Positions 8,348 through 16,692 of a DNA stretch of 40,490 nucleotides are shown here, piece by piece. The stretch's first letter is position 1. The number at the start of each line of letters is the position of its first letter. Source of the DNA: Gemmatimonadota bacterium (GTDB lineage Bacteria > Gemmatimonadota > Gemmatimonadetes > Longimicrobiales > Gaopeijiaceae); NCBI GenBank assembly GCA_007125845.1, contig SLCK01000018.1, forward strand, positions 1 to 40,490, written 5' to 3'. Made by a program: the position numbers and the translations under genes. The notes under the pieces are model-generated. The model worked only from the letters and a program-made list of their open reading frames with translations, ran no database searches and was not told the DNA's origin.

Positions 8348-8818
8348 TCAACCCGATCTCCAGGACGCCATGACCGACTCGCGATGGCTCCTTTCGGTCT
8401 CCAGGATCTCCTTCAGCACCGTCCGCGTGCGCTCGTCCATATCCCTCACGAGCGCAGCCTTGTAGAAGGCGACTTCCCCCGCCTCCCGGGCGCGTGCCTC
8501 CGCCTGCCAGCCGTCGAAGGAGCTCGAGCGCTCGGGAATCACGATGTCTCCGGGCTCGAACCCCAACTCCCGCAGGCGCGCTGCGAGAAGAGACAGTTGC
8601 TCCTCCTCGTCCGCGAGCAACTCCCTCAGGCGGACTTCCTCCCGTGTGCTGCCCTCTTCCCTGGCGATTCTCTTCAGACTCCGGTAGAAGCCGACCTGTG
8701 CCGCCTCGCGCCGCCTCGCCTCACGAAGGAGGTGACCGAGCGAACGCTCGTCCTCGTCGTCCCCCGCAGAATGGGGGACTGAAACACGTTCGGAATCGGC
8801 GGGTCCGGGTCTCGGCAT
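8348..8818 (-). CDS. Ferritin-like / rubrerythrin-type helical protein
   Basis: A 156-residue protein with two similar helical pairs: EAAQVGFYRSLKRIAREEG...LLADEEEQLSLLAARL (about 39-84) and EAGEVAFYKAALVRDMDERT...LKEILETERSHRESV (about 112-150). The repeated E-x(2-3)-FY pattern and the second-half E-x2-S-H resemble ferritin-like di-iron carboxylate bundles. In the first half the expected E-x-x-H is EEEQ, so one histidine ligand appears to be missing and a complete di-iron site is uncertain. The ATG is preceded by GAGG five bases upstream. It lies 20 bases after the CpsB-like gene and one base before cca. An oxidative-stress or metal-handling role would be inference only. Confidence 0.65.
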   Translation of the reverse strand: MPRPGPADSERVSVPHSAGDDEDERSLGHLLREARRREAAQVGFYRSLKRIAREEGSTREEVRLRELLADEEEQLSLLAARLRELGFEPGDIVIPERSSSFDGWQAEARAREAGEVAFYKAALVRDMDERTRTVLKEILETERSHRESVMASWRSG

Positions 8819-8838
8819 CGTTCCTCTATCGTCCCCGC

Positions 8839-9660
8839 TCAGCTTCGGAAGAGGGACAGCACCTTCCCCAGAAGCCCCGGCTCACCCTCGATCGGAGGTA
8901 CCGGGAGAGGCTTGGCTCCGCCCACGATCCTGGCCGGATTCACGCGGGTGAGGAGCCGCCAGGCTTCATCGGCGTGCAGCTCCTCGAACACCCGCCGGGC
9001 ACATTCCATGTGGACTCTGAGGTGGGGGCGGCCGTGGAAGTCCGATGCGAGACAGTCGACCCATCCGCGCTCGAGCATCCGGAGCATCCGCACCTTGGCA
9101 TCCTCGCCGTACCTGCCGCAGAGCGCCCCGTAGTTCGCTTGCAGCATCGCCCCTTCCGCCCGCCAGGCCTCGACCAGAGCAAGCTCCTCGTCGTACCCCC
9201 GGTACCGTTCCACATGGGCGATGAGGAGCCGGACGCCCTGCCGCTGCAATCTCTCCAGGACCCGGGGCGTTTCAAGGGGGATGCGCAGACCCGGCCACTC
9301 CACCAGCACGACATCCGAGCTCGCGAGGCGCAGTCGCTGATCCGACAGATCGGGATCCGGGCAGTCGAGCATGACCTCGTGACCCCTCAGAAAGGTCAGC
9401 TCCGGATGTCGAGCGCGGATGGCCGCCGAAACCTCCGCAAAGGCCCTATCGACGTCGGCCAGACGGGTCTCCAGGTCGTCCCGCCGGCGCGTGAGCAGTC
9501 CCGAGAGGTGTGGGGTCGTCACGATCGTCGAGACCTCCCGGTCGATCATGCGCTGCACCGCCTCCAACGCATCTTCTGTCGTCCGGGAGCCGTCGTCGAC
9601 CCCCGGTACCAGATGAGAGTGCAGGTCGGTGATCCCGTCCTCCAGCTCGGCGATCGTCAT
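8839..9660 (-). CDS. PHP-family tyrosine-protein phosphatase (CpsB/CapC/YwqE-like)
   Basis: Metal-dependent PHP hydrolase of 273 residues. The metal motif DLHSHLVPGVDDG is at residues 12-24, followed by TIVTTPHLSG (about 44-53), the mid-region LRGHEVMLD and AHVERY (about 149-154), and the C-terminal CLASDFHGRP (about 201-210). In Gram-positive and some other bacteria these enzymes dephosphorylate the tyrosine kinase that controls capsule or exopolysaccharide export. No kinase or polysaccharide gene is adjacent here, so the partner is unknown. The ATG overlaps the stop of the upstream 99-residue gene as ATGA. Confidence 0.87.
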   Translation of the reverse strand: MTIAELEDGITDLHSHLVPGVDDGSRTTEDALEAVQRMIDREVSTIVTTPHLSGLLTRRRDDLETRLADVDRAFAEVSAAIRARHPELTFLRGHEVMLDCPDPDLSDQRLRLASSDVVLVEWPGLRIPLETPRVLERLQRQGVRLLIAHVERYRGYDEELALVEAWRAEGAMLQANYGALCGRYGEDAKVRMLRMLERGWVDCLASDFHGRPHLRVHMECARRVFEELHADEAWRLLTRVNPARIVGGAKPLPVPPIEGEPGLLGKVLSLFRS

Positions 9661-9956
9661 CCGACGTCCGGGTGGAGCTCGCGTACGACCTCCCGGAGGA
9701 GTTCCAGGAGGGCCTCCTGAGGGTCCGGTTCCTCCACCGCTCGTGCAGCGGCCTCCGTGAGGAGGGCGTCAGCCGCGAGGAGCGCGGCGGCTCCTTCCCG
9801 GTCCCGACCGGGACGGTCGAGCGCCTCCGACAGGGCGCGCACCGCCCCGGATGCGAGCTCGGGGAGAGCCGCCCCGGATGGCTCGACACCGAACCGGAGG
9901 GTCCACTCCCGGAGCACGTCAGGGTGCGAGGACTCCCACTCGGAGGGCCTCGTCAC
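9657..9956 (-). CDS. Small hypothetical protein linked to alaS
   Basis: I do not recognise this 99-residue protein. It is acidic, Ala/Leu/Glu-rich and predicted all-helical (for example LASGAVRALSEAL, then ALLAADALLTEAAARAVEE), with no Cys and no signal peptide. Its GTG start overlaps the alaS stop as GTGA and its stop overlaps the start of the PHP phosphatase as ATGA. The tight coupling on both sides and the coding-like codon usage support a real gene, but no function can be assigned. Confidence 0.6.
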   Translation of the reverse strand: MTRPSEWESSHPDVLREWTLRFGVEPSGAALPELASGAVRALSEALDRPGRDREGAAALLAADALLTEAAARAVEEPDPQEALLELLREVVRELHPDVG

Positions 9957-12619
9957 GCCGCGCCCACCTCGAGGACGCGGCGGAGCGCCCGCTCCCCGAA
10001 GCGGAGGGCCTCGTCCACCTTCTCCGCATCCTCGATTCCCCCCTGCGCCATGTGAGGCCGGCCACCGCCTCGGCCTCCGGCCACCTGGGCGATCTCCTTG
10101 ACGAGCGCCCCGGCGTGCACGCCTCGGTTCAGGAGGTCGTCGGTCACGAAGACGAAGACCGCGTTCTTGCCGTCCGCGGACTCGGTGGCCAGCGCCGCCA
10201 CGGTGTTGGACTCGGACTCCCGAAAGGCATCTCCGAAGGAACGGGCGTCGTTCGCGTCCTTTACCTTCAAGCGCAGCCCACGGTATCGAATCGGATCCCC
10301 GCCCGGGAGAGGAATCTCAGCCTCGTGCACGGATTGCTCGCCCCCTCCCCCGCCCCGGCGCAGCTCCGCCAACAGCGTCTCGAGCTCTCCCCGTTCCCGG
10401 AGCAACTCCTCGACCCTCTGAGGGAGGGTTTCGGGCCCGGCCTTGAGCCGGGCGGCCGTCTCCTCCAGGACCTGCTCCGCACGCTTCAGATGCTCGTATG
10501 CTCGCCCCGCGGTCACGGCCTCAATCCTCCGCACGCCGGAGGCGATCCCGCTTTCCCGGGTGATCGCGAACAGTCCGGCGCCCCCCGTGTGGCTCAGGTG
10601 CGTGCCTCCGCAGAGCTCCAGGCTCACTCCCGGAATCTCCACCATCCGTACTTCGTCCCCATACTTTTCCCCGAAGAGCGCAATCGCTCCCCGGGACGCG
10701 GCGTCCTCCCGCGACGTGATCGACCAGCGCACGGGGTGATCCGCCCAGATTGCAGCGTTGACCTCGGCCTCAACGGCCTGGAGCTCCTCCCCAGACAGAG
10801 GCTCGGGATGGGAGAAGTCGAAGCGGAGTCGAGCAGGCTCGACGAGGGATCCGCGCTGGGTGACGTGCTCCCCCAGGATGCGACGAAGCGCGGCGTGCAG
10901 GAGGTGCGTCGCCGTGTGGTTCCTCTCCGTATCGAGCCGGACCTCGGCGTCCACGCGCGCCCGCGCCTCGAGCGCGCCCTCCGGGGTTTCCGGCAAGCTC
11001 CCTTCCAGGCGCCCGAACACCGCGCTCATGCCCTCAATGCGGCGGACCTCCCCGACCCGCAGGCTCCACCCCTCGCCGTCCACCACTCCCACGTCCGCCA
11101 CCTGTCCGCCGGCCTCGGCATAGAAGGGATTCTGACCGAGGAGCAGCCCACATCGTCCGTTCTCCCGCCTCACGCCCACAACGGAAGTATCCACCGCCGT
11201 TCGCTCCCAACCGACCCACTCCTGGCCCGCCTCTGGCTCGAGGAGAGTCCACGAATCGAGTCCCTCTTGCCGCTCGAGAGCGCCCACGCCCGATTCCGAG
11301 CGATCCGCCCGACTCCGGCTCCTCTGTTCGGCGAGCGCGGCGTGGAAGCCCCCTTCGTCGATCTCATAGCCCCGCTCCTCGGCCATCACCCGGGTGAGAT
11401 CGAGGGGAAAGCCGTAGGTGTCGTACAGCCTGAAAACCTCGCGGCCTGGAATGACCCGCGCTCCGCCACCGTCGCCCGAGGGGGCGAGGTCCTCGAAACG
11501 GGCCATCCCCCCCTCGATCGTGGCCAGAAATCGCTCCTCCTCCGCCCGCGTGGCCTTCTCGATCTGGTCCTTCCGCTCGGAGAGCCCCGGATAGGCGTTG
11601 CCCATCACGGCCACCACCTCGTCCACCACCGGCGCGAGGGTCGGTTCACGCCTGCCGAGCAGCCACGCGTGACGGACGCCTCTCCGGAGGATTCTGCGCA
11701 GCACGTATCCCCGTCCCTCGTTCGAGGGAAAGACCCCGTCCGATAAGAGGAACGCGACCGCCCGGGCATGATCGGCGAGCACACGGAAGCTCACTCCCTC
11801 GGGCGCCGACGCCTCGTAGTCCCGGCCCACCACATCGGACACCCGCTCGAGGAGCGGGAGGAAGAGATCCGTGTGGTAGTTGGAGTCGGCGGCCTGCAGG
11901 ACTGCCGCGAGGCGTTCCAGTCCCGCGCCCGTGTCGATCGAAGGCGCGGGAAGGGGCTCGAGCTTCCCCTCTTCGTCCCGGTCGAATTGCATGAAGACGA
12001 GGTTCCAGAGCTCGAGGATCTCGCCCTTCGCGCCGAGCGCCTCGAACTCGTCGGACGTCAGAGCCTCGCGGCGGTCCGACGGCCTCAGGTCGTAGTGGAG
12101 CTCGGAGCACGGACCGCAGGGGCCCGTGTCCGCCATCTGCCAGAAGTTGTCCTCGTCCCCGAGCTGGTAAATTCGGCTGGGGTCGAGGCCCGCCACCTCC
12201 TGCCAGAGCTGATACGCTTCGTCGTCCGAGTAATGCACCGTGGCGAAGAGCCGATCCCGCTCCAATCCCAGCTCCTGGGTGAGAAACTCCCAGGCGAAGT
12301 GCACTGCGTCCCGCTTGAAGTAGTCGCCGAACGAGAAATTCCCGAGCATCTCGAAGAAGGTGTGGTGCCGGGCGGTCCGTCCGACTTGCTCGAGGTCGTT
12401 GTGCTTCCCGCCCGCACGCACGCACTTCTGGGCCGAGACGACCCGCTCGTGTGGCGGTTCTTCCAACGCGAGAAAGGCCCGCTTGAACGGGACCATGCCC
12501 GCGTTGGTGAAGAGGAGGGTGGGATCGTCGGACGGCACCAGCGACGCGCTGGACACCAGTTGATGGCCCCTGAGCTGGAAGTAGTCCAGGAACCGATTTC
12601 GGATTTCGGAAGCCTTCAT
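9953..12619 (-). CDS. alaS: Alanine--tRNA ligase
   Basis: Class II synthetase that charges tRNA-Ala. The 888-residue protein starts MKASEIRNRFLDYF; the catalytic core has HHTFFEMLGNFSFGDYFK, the editing domain has the zinc-binding HTATHLLH and CGGTHLSHTG, and the C-terminal C-Ala/DHHA1 part carries the GGGRPHMAQGG motif. Length is close to E. coli AlaS (876). The frame is open upstream to a TTG at 12751, but that extension is low-complexity and spans the promoter, so the ATG at 12619 is preferred. A promoter with TATAAT is present at 12722-12751, leaving a leader of about 95 nt. The 3' end overlaps a small gene (GTGA). Confidence 0.97.
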   Translation of the reverse strand: MKASEIRNRFLDYFQLRGHQLVSSASLVPSDDPTLLFTNAGMVPFKRAFLALEEPPHERVVSAQKCVRAGGKHNDLEQVGRTARHHTFFEMLGNFSFGDYFKRDAVHFAWEFLTQELGLERDRLFATVHYSDDEAYQLWQEVAGLDPSRIYQLGDEDNFWQMADTGPCGPCSELHYDLRPSDRREALTSDEFEALGAKGEILELWNLVFMQFDRDEEGKLEPLPAPSIDTGAGLERLAAVLQAADSNYHTDLFLPLLERVSDVVGRDYEASAPEGVSFRVLADHARAVAFLLSDGVFPSNEGRGYVLRRILRRGVRHAWLLGRREPTLAPVVDEVVAVMGNAYPGLSERKDQIEKATRAEEERFLATIEGGMARFEDLAPSGDGGGARVIPGREVFRLYDTYGFPLDLTRVMAEERGYEIDEGGFHAALAEQRSRSRADRSESGVGALERQEGLDSWTLLEPEAGQEWVGWERTAVDTSVVGVRRENGRCGLLLGQNPFYAEAGGQVADVGVVDGEGWSLRVGEVRRIEGMSAVFGRLEGSLPETPEGALEARARVDAEVRLDTERNHTATHLLHAALRRILGEHVTQRGSLVEPARLRFDFSHPEPLSGEELQAVEAEVNAAIWADHPVRWSITSREDAASRGAIALFGEKYGDEVRMVEIPGVSLELCGGTHLSHTGGAGLFAITRESGIASGVRRIEAVTAGRAYEHLKRAEQVLEETAARLKAGPETLPQRVEELLRERGELETLLAELRRGGGGGEQSVHEAEIPLPGGDPIRYRGLRLKVKDANDARSFGDAFRESESNTVAALATESADGKNAVFVFVTDDLLNRGVHAGALVKEIAQVAGGRGGGRPHMAQGGIEDAEKVDEALRFGERALRRVLEVGAA

Positions 12620-12721
12620 GGGCTCGCTTGGGACGGCGTCCCCCGCATCGGCGTCCGCAGACCCGGGGGTCGAGGAGCCCTCCCCGGGGGAGCGGCTGGA
12701 TTCAGAATCTGGACCGACCTG

Positions 12722-12751
12722 ATTATAACCGGAGCGCCGTGGAGGGCTCAA
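12722..12751 (-). promoter_or_regulatory. Sigma-70-type promoter of alaS
   Basis: On the minus strand TTGAGC (12751-12746) and a perfect TATAAT (12727-12722) are separated by 18 bases. It lies in the 177-base gap between recA and alaS, and transcription would begin near 12714-12716, about 95 bases before the alaS ATG. The leader contains GC-rich repeats (CCCCGGGG type) that might fold; no riboswitch is recognised. Confidence 0.75.
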
Positions 12752-12796
12752 CCAACCGGGCGACCCTCCCGCCGAAACGAATGCATGGCACGGACC

Positions 12797-13873
12797 TCAG
12801 CCCGTCGCTTCTTTCTCCGGCTCCGGATCGTCCGAGGCCTCCGCCTCCGCAGCCTGATTGGAGCTGCCGGGAAGCGCGAGGGCCTTGCGGAGGAGCTCGT
12901 CGAGCTCCTCGAGCACGTCGGGATTCTCGAGGAGGAACTGGCGAGCGTTCTCCTTTCCCTGCCCGAGGCGCAAGTCTCCGTAGGAGTACCAGGCGCCCGA
13001 CTTCTGGACGATGTCGAGGTCCGAGCCCAGGTCGAGGAGCAAGCTGGTATGCGAGATGCCCTCGTTGTACATGATGTCGAACTCGGCCTGCTTGAATGGC
13101 GGGGCGCACTTGTTCTTGACCACCTTCACGCGAGTCCGGTTCCCCACGAGATCCTGGCCGTCCTTGATCGCGCCGATCCTGCGAATGTCGAGTCGAAGGG
13201 ATGCGTAGAACTTCAGGGCGCGGCCACCGGACGTCGTCTCGGGATTTCCGAACATGACGCCGACCTTCTCGCGGATCTGATTCGTGAAGACGACCGCGGT
13301 GTGGGAGCGGTTCACGGCGCCGGTCAGCTTGCGGAGGGCCTGGCTCATCAGCCGAGCCTGAAGCCCCACGTGCGTATCTCCCATCTCTCCCTCGATCTCA
13401 GCCCTGGGAACCAGGGCGGCGACCGAATCGATGACGACCACGTCGACCGCATTCGAGCGAATCAAAACCTCGGCGATCTCGAGAGCCTGCTCCCCCGTGT
13501 CGGGTTGGGACACGAGGATGTTGTCGACGTCCACCCCCAGCTTCCGGGCATAGTTGACGTCGAGCGCGTGCTCCGCGTCCACGAAGGCCGCCACTCCGCC
13601 CTTTCGTTGAGCATTCGCGATGACGTGCAAGCAGAGGGTGGTCTTGCCCGAGGACTCGGGGCCGTAGATCTCCGAGATCCGCCCGCGCGGAATTCCCCCG
13701 ATCCCGATCGCGGCGTCGAGGTTCACGGCCCCCGTGGGGATCGCCTCGATCTCCACCCGGGCCCCGTCTGCGCCCATCCGCATGATCGCCCCCTTCCCGT
13801 AGGAGCGTTCGATCTGTGACAGGGCCGTGGCCAGGTCCTTCTTCTTCTTCTCGCTCAACTCCGCCGTTGCCAT
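12797..13873 (-). CDS. recA: Recombinase RecA
   Basis: ATP-dependent strand-exchange protein and SOS co-protease. The 358-residue sequence has the N-terminal helix [27 protein letters not shown], Walker A GPESSGKT (71-78), [24 protein letters not shown] with loop L1, and loop L2 region [21 protein letters not shown], followed by an acidic C-terminal tail. The start at 13873 (ATG AAG-free MATAEL) is supported by the normal RecA N terminus; the open frame upstream is low complexity. GAAGAAG just before the ATG is a weak ribosome site. I could not find a convincing LexA-type operator upstream. alaS follows after 177 bases with its own promoter. Confidence 0.98.
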   Translation of the reverse strand: MATAELSEKKKKDLATALSQIERSYGKGAIMRMGADGARVEIEAIPTGAVNLDAAIGIGGIPRGRISEIYGPESSGKTTLCLHVIANAQRKGGVAAFVDAEHALDVNYARKLGVDVDNILVSQPDTGEQALEIAEVLIRSNAVDVVVIDSVAALVPRAEIEGEMGDTHVGLQARLMSQALRKLTGAVNRSHTAVVFTNQIREKVGVMFGNPETTSGGRALKFYASLRLDIRRIGAIKDGQDLVGNRTRVKVVKNKCAPPFKQAEFDIMYNEGISHTSLLLDLGSDLDIVQKSGAWYSYGDLRLGQGKENARQFLLENPDVLEELDELLRKALALPGSSNQAAEAEASDDPEPEKEATG

Positions 13874-14190
13874 CTTCTTCGACTCTCTCGCTGGGGGTAT
13901 GTCGGACGAATTGCTCCCGCCCGGCCGTGCAGAAGGTAGGACACCCGAAGATAAAGCGAAAGGGGTACGGGCCGCCTTCCCCGGGGGTCGCTTCCGGGCA
14001 GCCCAAAGGTACGCGGAGTGGGCGGCCGTCGAAATGCCGCCGTGGGACACGTCCCGGAACCCCCGAGTGCGTCCGGGGATTTCGCAGGAGGGGACCTTCG
14101 GGCACACCGGCCTGGCCGGGCGCGGATCCCCCACCCTCGATCCGATGTATCTGAATGGATCGAACCGCTTCCGCTACCACTGAGCCTGCC
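13874..14190. other. Divergent intergenic region between recA and the DUF547 gene
   Basis: This 317-base gap must hold the recA promoter (minus strand) and the promoter of the plus-strand DUF547 gene. I see no good -35/-10 pair for either; TATCTT (minus strand, near 13950) and TATCTG (plus, near 14148) are the only AT-rich candidates. GGGAC AC GTCCC (14044-14055) is a short palindrome and several GC-rich repeats surround it. No gene or known RNA is recognised. Confidence 0.5.
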
Positions 14191-15024
14191 ATGAACTCGA
14201 GGATCACGCTTCTCCGGGGACTGCTCGCCGCCGCGACGATCGCTCTCGGCGCCGGGCAGGAGACGCCTCTCGCCGCCCAGGAGCTCCCCGACCATGATCT
14301 CTTCACGAGGGTGCTCGAGGAGGTGGTGCATCTCCCGAATGTGGACTATGCGCACCTGAAGGAGAACCGTGCCGAGCTGGACCGGTATATCGCGGAGCTG
14401 GGGCGGACGACGCCGGAGGCGCTCGAGCGGGCGCCGAGAGAAGATCGGCTCGCCTTCTGGATCAACGCCTACAACGCCTGCATGCTTCTCATCGTCATCG
14501 ATCACTATCCGATAGAAGCCGGTGGCGCAGGTCTCTTCGGCTCCGTTCGCAACCTGGTCGCCGGATATCCCGAAAACTCGGTCTGGCAGATCCGCGACGT
14601 GTTCACCCGTGATCACTGCGCAGTGGCCGGAGAGCGACGCTCCCAGGACGAGATCGAGCACGAGATCATTCGGCCCCGATTCCAGGAGCCGCGCATCCAC
14701 TTCGCCGTGAACTGTGCGGCGCGTAGCTGCCCGGTCCTCTGGCCGGAGGCGTACGAAGGGTCGCGACTCGAGGAGCAGCTCGAGAGGGCGGTTGTCCAGC
14801 TCATGGCGACGCGCGACCACTTCCAGCTCACTCCGGGCGATCCCGCCACGCTCCGACTCAACAAGGTCCTCGATTGGTACCGGGAGGACTTCGATGGGAT
14901 CGCCGGGCTCAGGCACTTCTTCGCAGAGTATCTCGAGGGAGGCGACAGGGAGGTCGTCTTGCGCGACGACACCCGCGTGGAGTTCGTGGAATACGACTGG
15001 ACCCTGAACGACCTCCCCCGGTGA
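14191..15024 (+). CDS. DUF547 domain-containing exported protein
   Basis: The protein (277 residues from this start) opens with a signal peptide: MNSR, a hydrophobic stretch around residues 5-20 (ITLLRGLLAAATIALGAG) and a likely cut near AAQ. The mature part is DUF547: LAFWINAYNACMLLIV, then HFAVNCAARSCPVLWPEAY and LDWYREDFDG. The conserved HFA.NC...SCP motif is present. DUF547 proteins are periplasmic or secreted and of unknown biochemistry. An ATG 36 bases upstream (14155) is in frame but would add charged residues before the signal peptide. The stop overlaps the next gene as GTGA, coupling it to two glycosyltransferase-type genes. Confidence 0.85.
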   Translation: MNSRITLLRGLLAAATIALGAGQETPLAAQELPDHDLFTRVLEEVVHLPNVDYAHLKENRAELDRYIAELGRTTPEALERAPREDRLAFWINAYNACMLLIVIDHYPIEAGGAGLFGSVRNLVAGYPENSVWQIRDVFTRDHCAVAGERRSQDEIEHEIIRPRFQEPRIHFAVNCAARSCPVLWPEAYEGSRLEEQLERAVVQLMATRDHFQLTPGDPATLRLNKVLDWYREDFDGIAGLRHFFAEYLEGGDREVVLRDDTRVEFVEYDWTLNDLPR

Positions 15025-15788
15025 CCCGAGGGAGCGACGTAGCGGGGCCCAGCGCCACCGGAGGGCCCCGGCTCGGAATCGTGATCCCGACGCTGAACGA
15101 GGAGGAGCACCTGCCGGACCTCCTCGACGACCTCGCCGGGCTCTCCCACCCGCCAATGATCGTCGTGGCGGACGGTGGATCCTCCGACGGCACTCTGGAC
15201 ATCGCCCGGACTCGGGCAGCGCGCACCCTCAGGACGGCGCCGGGGCGTGCGCTTCAGATGAACGTGGGAGCGCGCGCCCTCGACACTCCCTGGGTCCTCT
15301 TCCTCCACGCCGACTCGCGCCTGCCGCAGGGGACGCGAGGGGCGCTGGAGCGCTGGCTCGATGCACCCCCGCAGGACATCGAGGCTGCGCATTTCGCGTT
15401 CCGGCTCGATAGCGACGGGCTCTGGTGGACCTTGATCGAGCGAGGCCAGCGGGCGCGCGAGCGCCTCACGGGGCTGGCCTACGGGGATCAGGGCCTCCTC
15501 GTCTCCCGCAGCCGGTACGAGGAGATCGGCGGGATTCCCGAGCTCCCTCTCATGGAGGACGTGGAGCTCATGAAACGGCTGCGGCGGAGGGGTCCGGTGG
15601 ATCGAATCGAGGCTCCAATCATCACCAGCGCGAGGAGATACCGGGAGGTGGGGCCGTTTCTCGGATGGTTGCGCAACGCCACCCTGCTCGCCCTCTATTC
15701 CCTCGGAGTTCCGCCGCGGGTCCTGGCCCGTTGGTATCGGCCCAGAATGCGCGCCGGACGACGATCCGCCGCCGAGAGCCGAGCCTAG
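15021..15788 (+). CDS. TIGR04283-family glycosyltransferase (arsenosugar-type family name)
   Basis: GT-A fold family 2 transferase, 255 residues. It shows GIVIPTLNEEEHLPDLL (about 18-34), VVADGGSSDGT (about 54-64), PGRALQMNVGA, LFLHADSRLP (DxD-like, about 95-104) and the late YGDQGLLVSR and LPLMEDVELMKRLRRRG motifs. The family is named for arsenosugar biosynthesis, but no arsM or arsS gene is present in the window, so the acceptor is open. The GTG start overlaps the DUF547 stop (GTGA), and its stop codon TAG is immediately followed by the ATG of the TIGR04282 gene, so the three are one transcription unit. Confidence 0.9.
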   Translation: MTRGSDVAGPSATGGPRLGIVIPTLNEEEHLPDLLDDLAGLSHPPMIVVADGGSSDGTLDIARTRAARTLRTAPGRALQMNVGARALDTPWVLFLHADSRLPQGTRGALERWLDAPPQDIEAAHFAFRLDSDGLWWTLIERGQRARERLTGLAYGDQGLLVSRSRYEEIGGIPELPLMEDVELMKRLRRRGPVDRIEAPIITSARRYREVGPFLGWLRNATLLALYSLGVPPRVLARWYRPRMRAGRRSAAESRA

Positions 15789-16412
15789 ATGGCCGAATCG
15801 GCCCCCGCTCCCCGGACGCTGCTGGTCTTCGCCCGGGCTCCGGTCGTGGGTACGGTGAAGACACGGCTCGCCGCAACGCTGGGGGACGAGGCAGCGACGC
15901 GGATCTACCGGCGGATGGGCAGGCACGTGGTGGACCGGGTGCGAGGGGGTCCCTACCGCGTTGCGCTCTTCTACGACCCCCCTGGCGCCCGCGCTCAGCT
16001 CCAGGAGTGGCTCGGTACGGAGGGACTCCTCTTCCATGCCCAGCCCCGAGGCGACCTGGGAGAGAGAATGCTCTCCGCGTTCCGGTGGGCCTTCGCTTCC
16101 GGAGGGGCCGCCTGCATTATCGGGACAGACGCCCCGGACATCCATTCCGCACTCGTTTTGCGGGCCTTCCAAGCCCTCGAAGGCTCGAATGCGCCTGACG
16201 CGGTCTTCGGACCCGCGGCAGATGGTGGGTATTACCTTCTGGGCCTCAGAGGAATGGTGGAAAGACTCTTCGAGGGCATTCCGTGGGGCACCGGCCGCGT
16301 CCTGGCGGAGAGCCTGCGCGTAGCCGAGTCCGTGGGGCTGAGCGTGGAGCTCCTGCCCACCCTGGCGGACGTGGACCGTCCCGAAGACGTGCCCGAACGC
16401 TTCCTGCGCTGA
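15789..16412 (+). CDS. TIGR04282-family (DUF2064) glycosyltransferase-like protein
   Basis: A 207-residue GT-A-like nucleotidyl/glycosyl transferase-type protein of the DUF2064 group. Typical motifs: LLVFARAPVVGTVKTRLA (about 11-28), GDLGERMLSAF, ACIIGTDAPDIHS (about 110-122), VFGPAADGGYYLLGL (about 138-152) and the closing TLADVDRPEDV. This family is usually found beside TIGR04283 genes, exactly as here. The catalytic product is not proven for most members. It starts directly after the previous stop and ends 28 bases before the convergent ccmD stop; no terminator is evident in that gap. Confidence 0.9.
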   Translation: MAESAPAPRTLLVFARAPVVGTVKTRLAATLGDEAATRIYRRMGRHVVDRVRGGPYRVALFYDPPGARAQLQEWLGTEGLLFHAQPRGDLGERMLSAFRWAFASGGAACIIGTDAPDIHSALVLRAFQALEGSNAPDAVFGPAADGGYYLLGLRGMVERLFEGIPWGTGRVLAESLRVAESVGLSVELLPTLADVDRPEDVPERFLR

Positions 16413-16440
16413 ACTCTCCCTCGCCCAGCAGTTCTCCCGC

Positions 16441-16692
16441 TCAGCGACCGATCCGCTTCTCCACCTGCGCCAGCCGGCGTCCGATAGAGATCAGCCATCC
16501 CAGAAGGAGGATCCAGGCTATCGCGTAGGCCCCGAAGACGTGCCAGAAGTGTCTCATCTGCGGGGACGTGGCTGCCGGGGTCACCTGCGCGCCCACCGCC
16601 TCCGGCACCGCGAGGATCACGAACAGGATGAGCGCCAAAGCGGGCCCGAAGGCTCGGGCCCCGCGGCGCGAGAGAGAAGATCGCATGGTCAT
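16441..16692 (-). CDS. ccmD: CcmD-family heme exporter accessory protein
   Basis: Small membrane protein of 83 residues at the end of the ccm operon. It has a first hydrophobic stretch with a signal-like end (ALALILFVILAVPEAVGAQ, about 19-37) and a second one (FGAYAIAWILLLGWLISIG, about 53-71), followed by a basic amphipathic tail RRLAQVEKRIGR. CcmD links heme-loaded CcmE to the CcmABC exporter. At 83 residues it is longer than enteric CcmD (about 69), because of the N-terminal hydrophobic segment. Its ATG overlaps the ccmC stop as ATGA; a second ATG two codons later is equally possible. The family assignment rests on position and topology. Confidence 0.8.
   Translation of the reverse strand: MTMRSSLSRRGARAFGPALALILFVILAVPEAVGAQVTPAATSPQMRHFWHVFGAYAIAWILLLGWLISIGRRLAQVEKRIGR

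Noticed and set aside
12620-12751. N-terminal extension of AlaS from a TTG at 12751
   Set aside because: The added residues are low complexity, the family start is MKASEIRNRF, and the TATAAT promoter lies within the extension.
13874-14134. N-terminal extension of RecA in the open frame upstream
   Set aside because: RecA proteins start just before the ELSEKKKK helix; the upstream frame is low-complexity sequence of the intergenic region.
16413-16440. Bidirectional terminator in the convergent gap before ccmD
   Set aside because: Only 28 bases, no stable stem with T tract in either direction.
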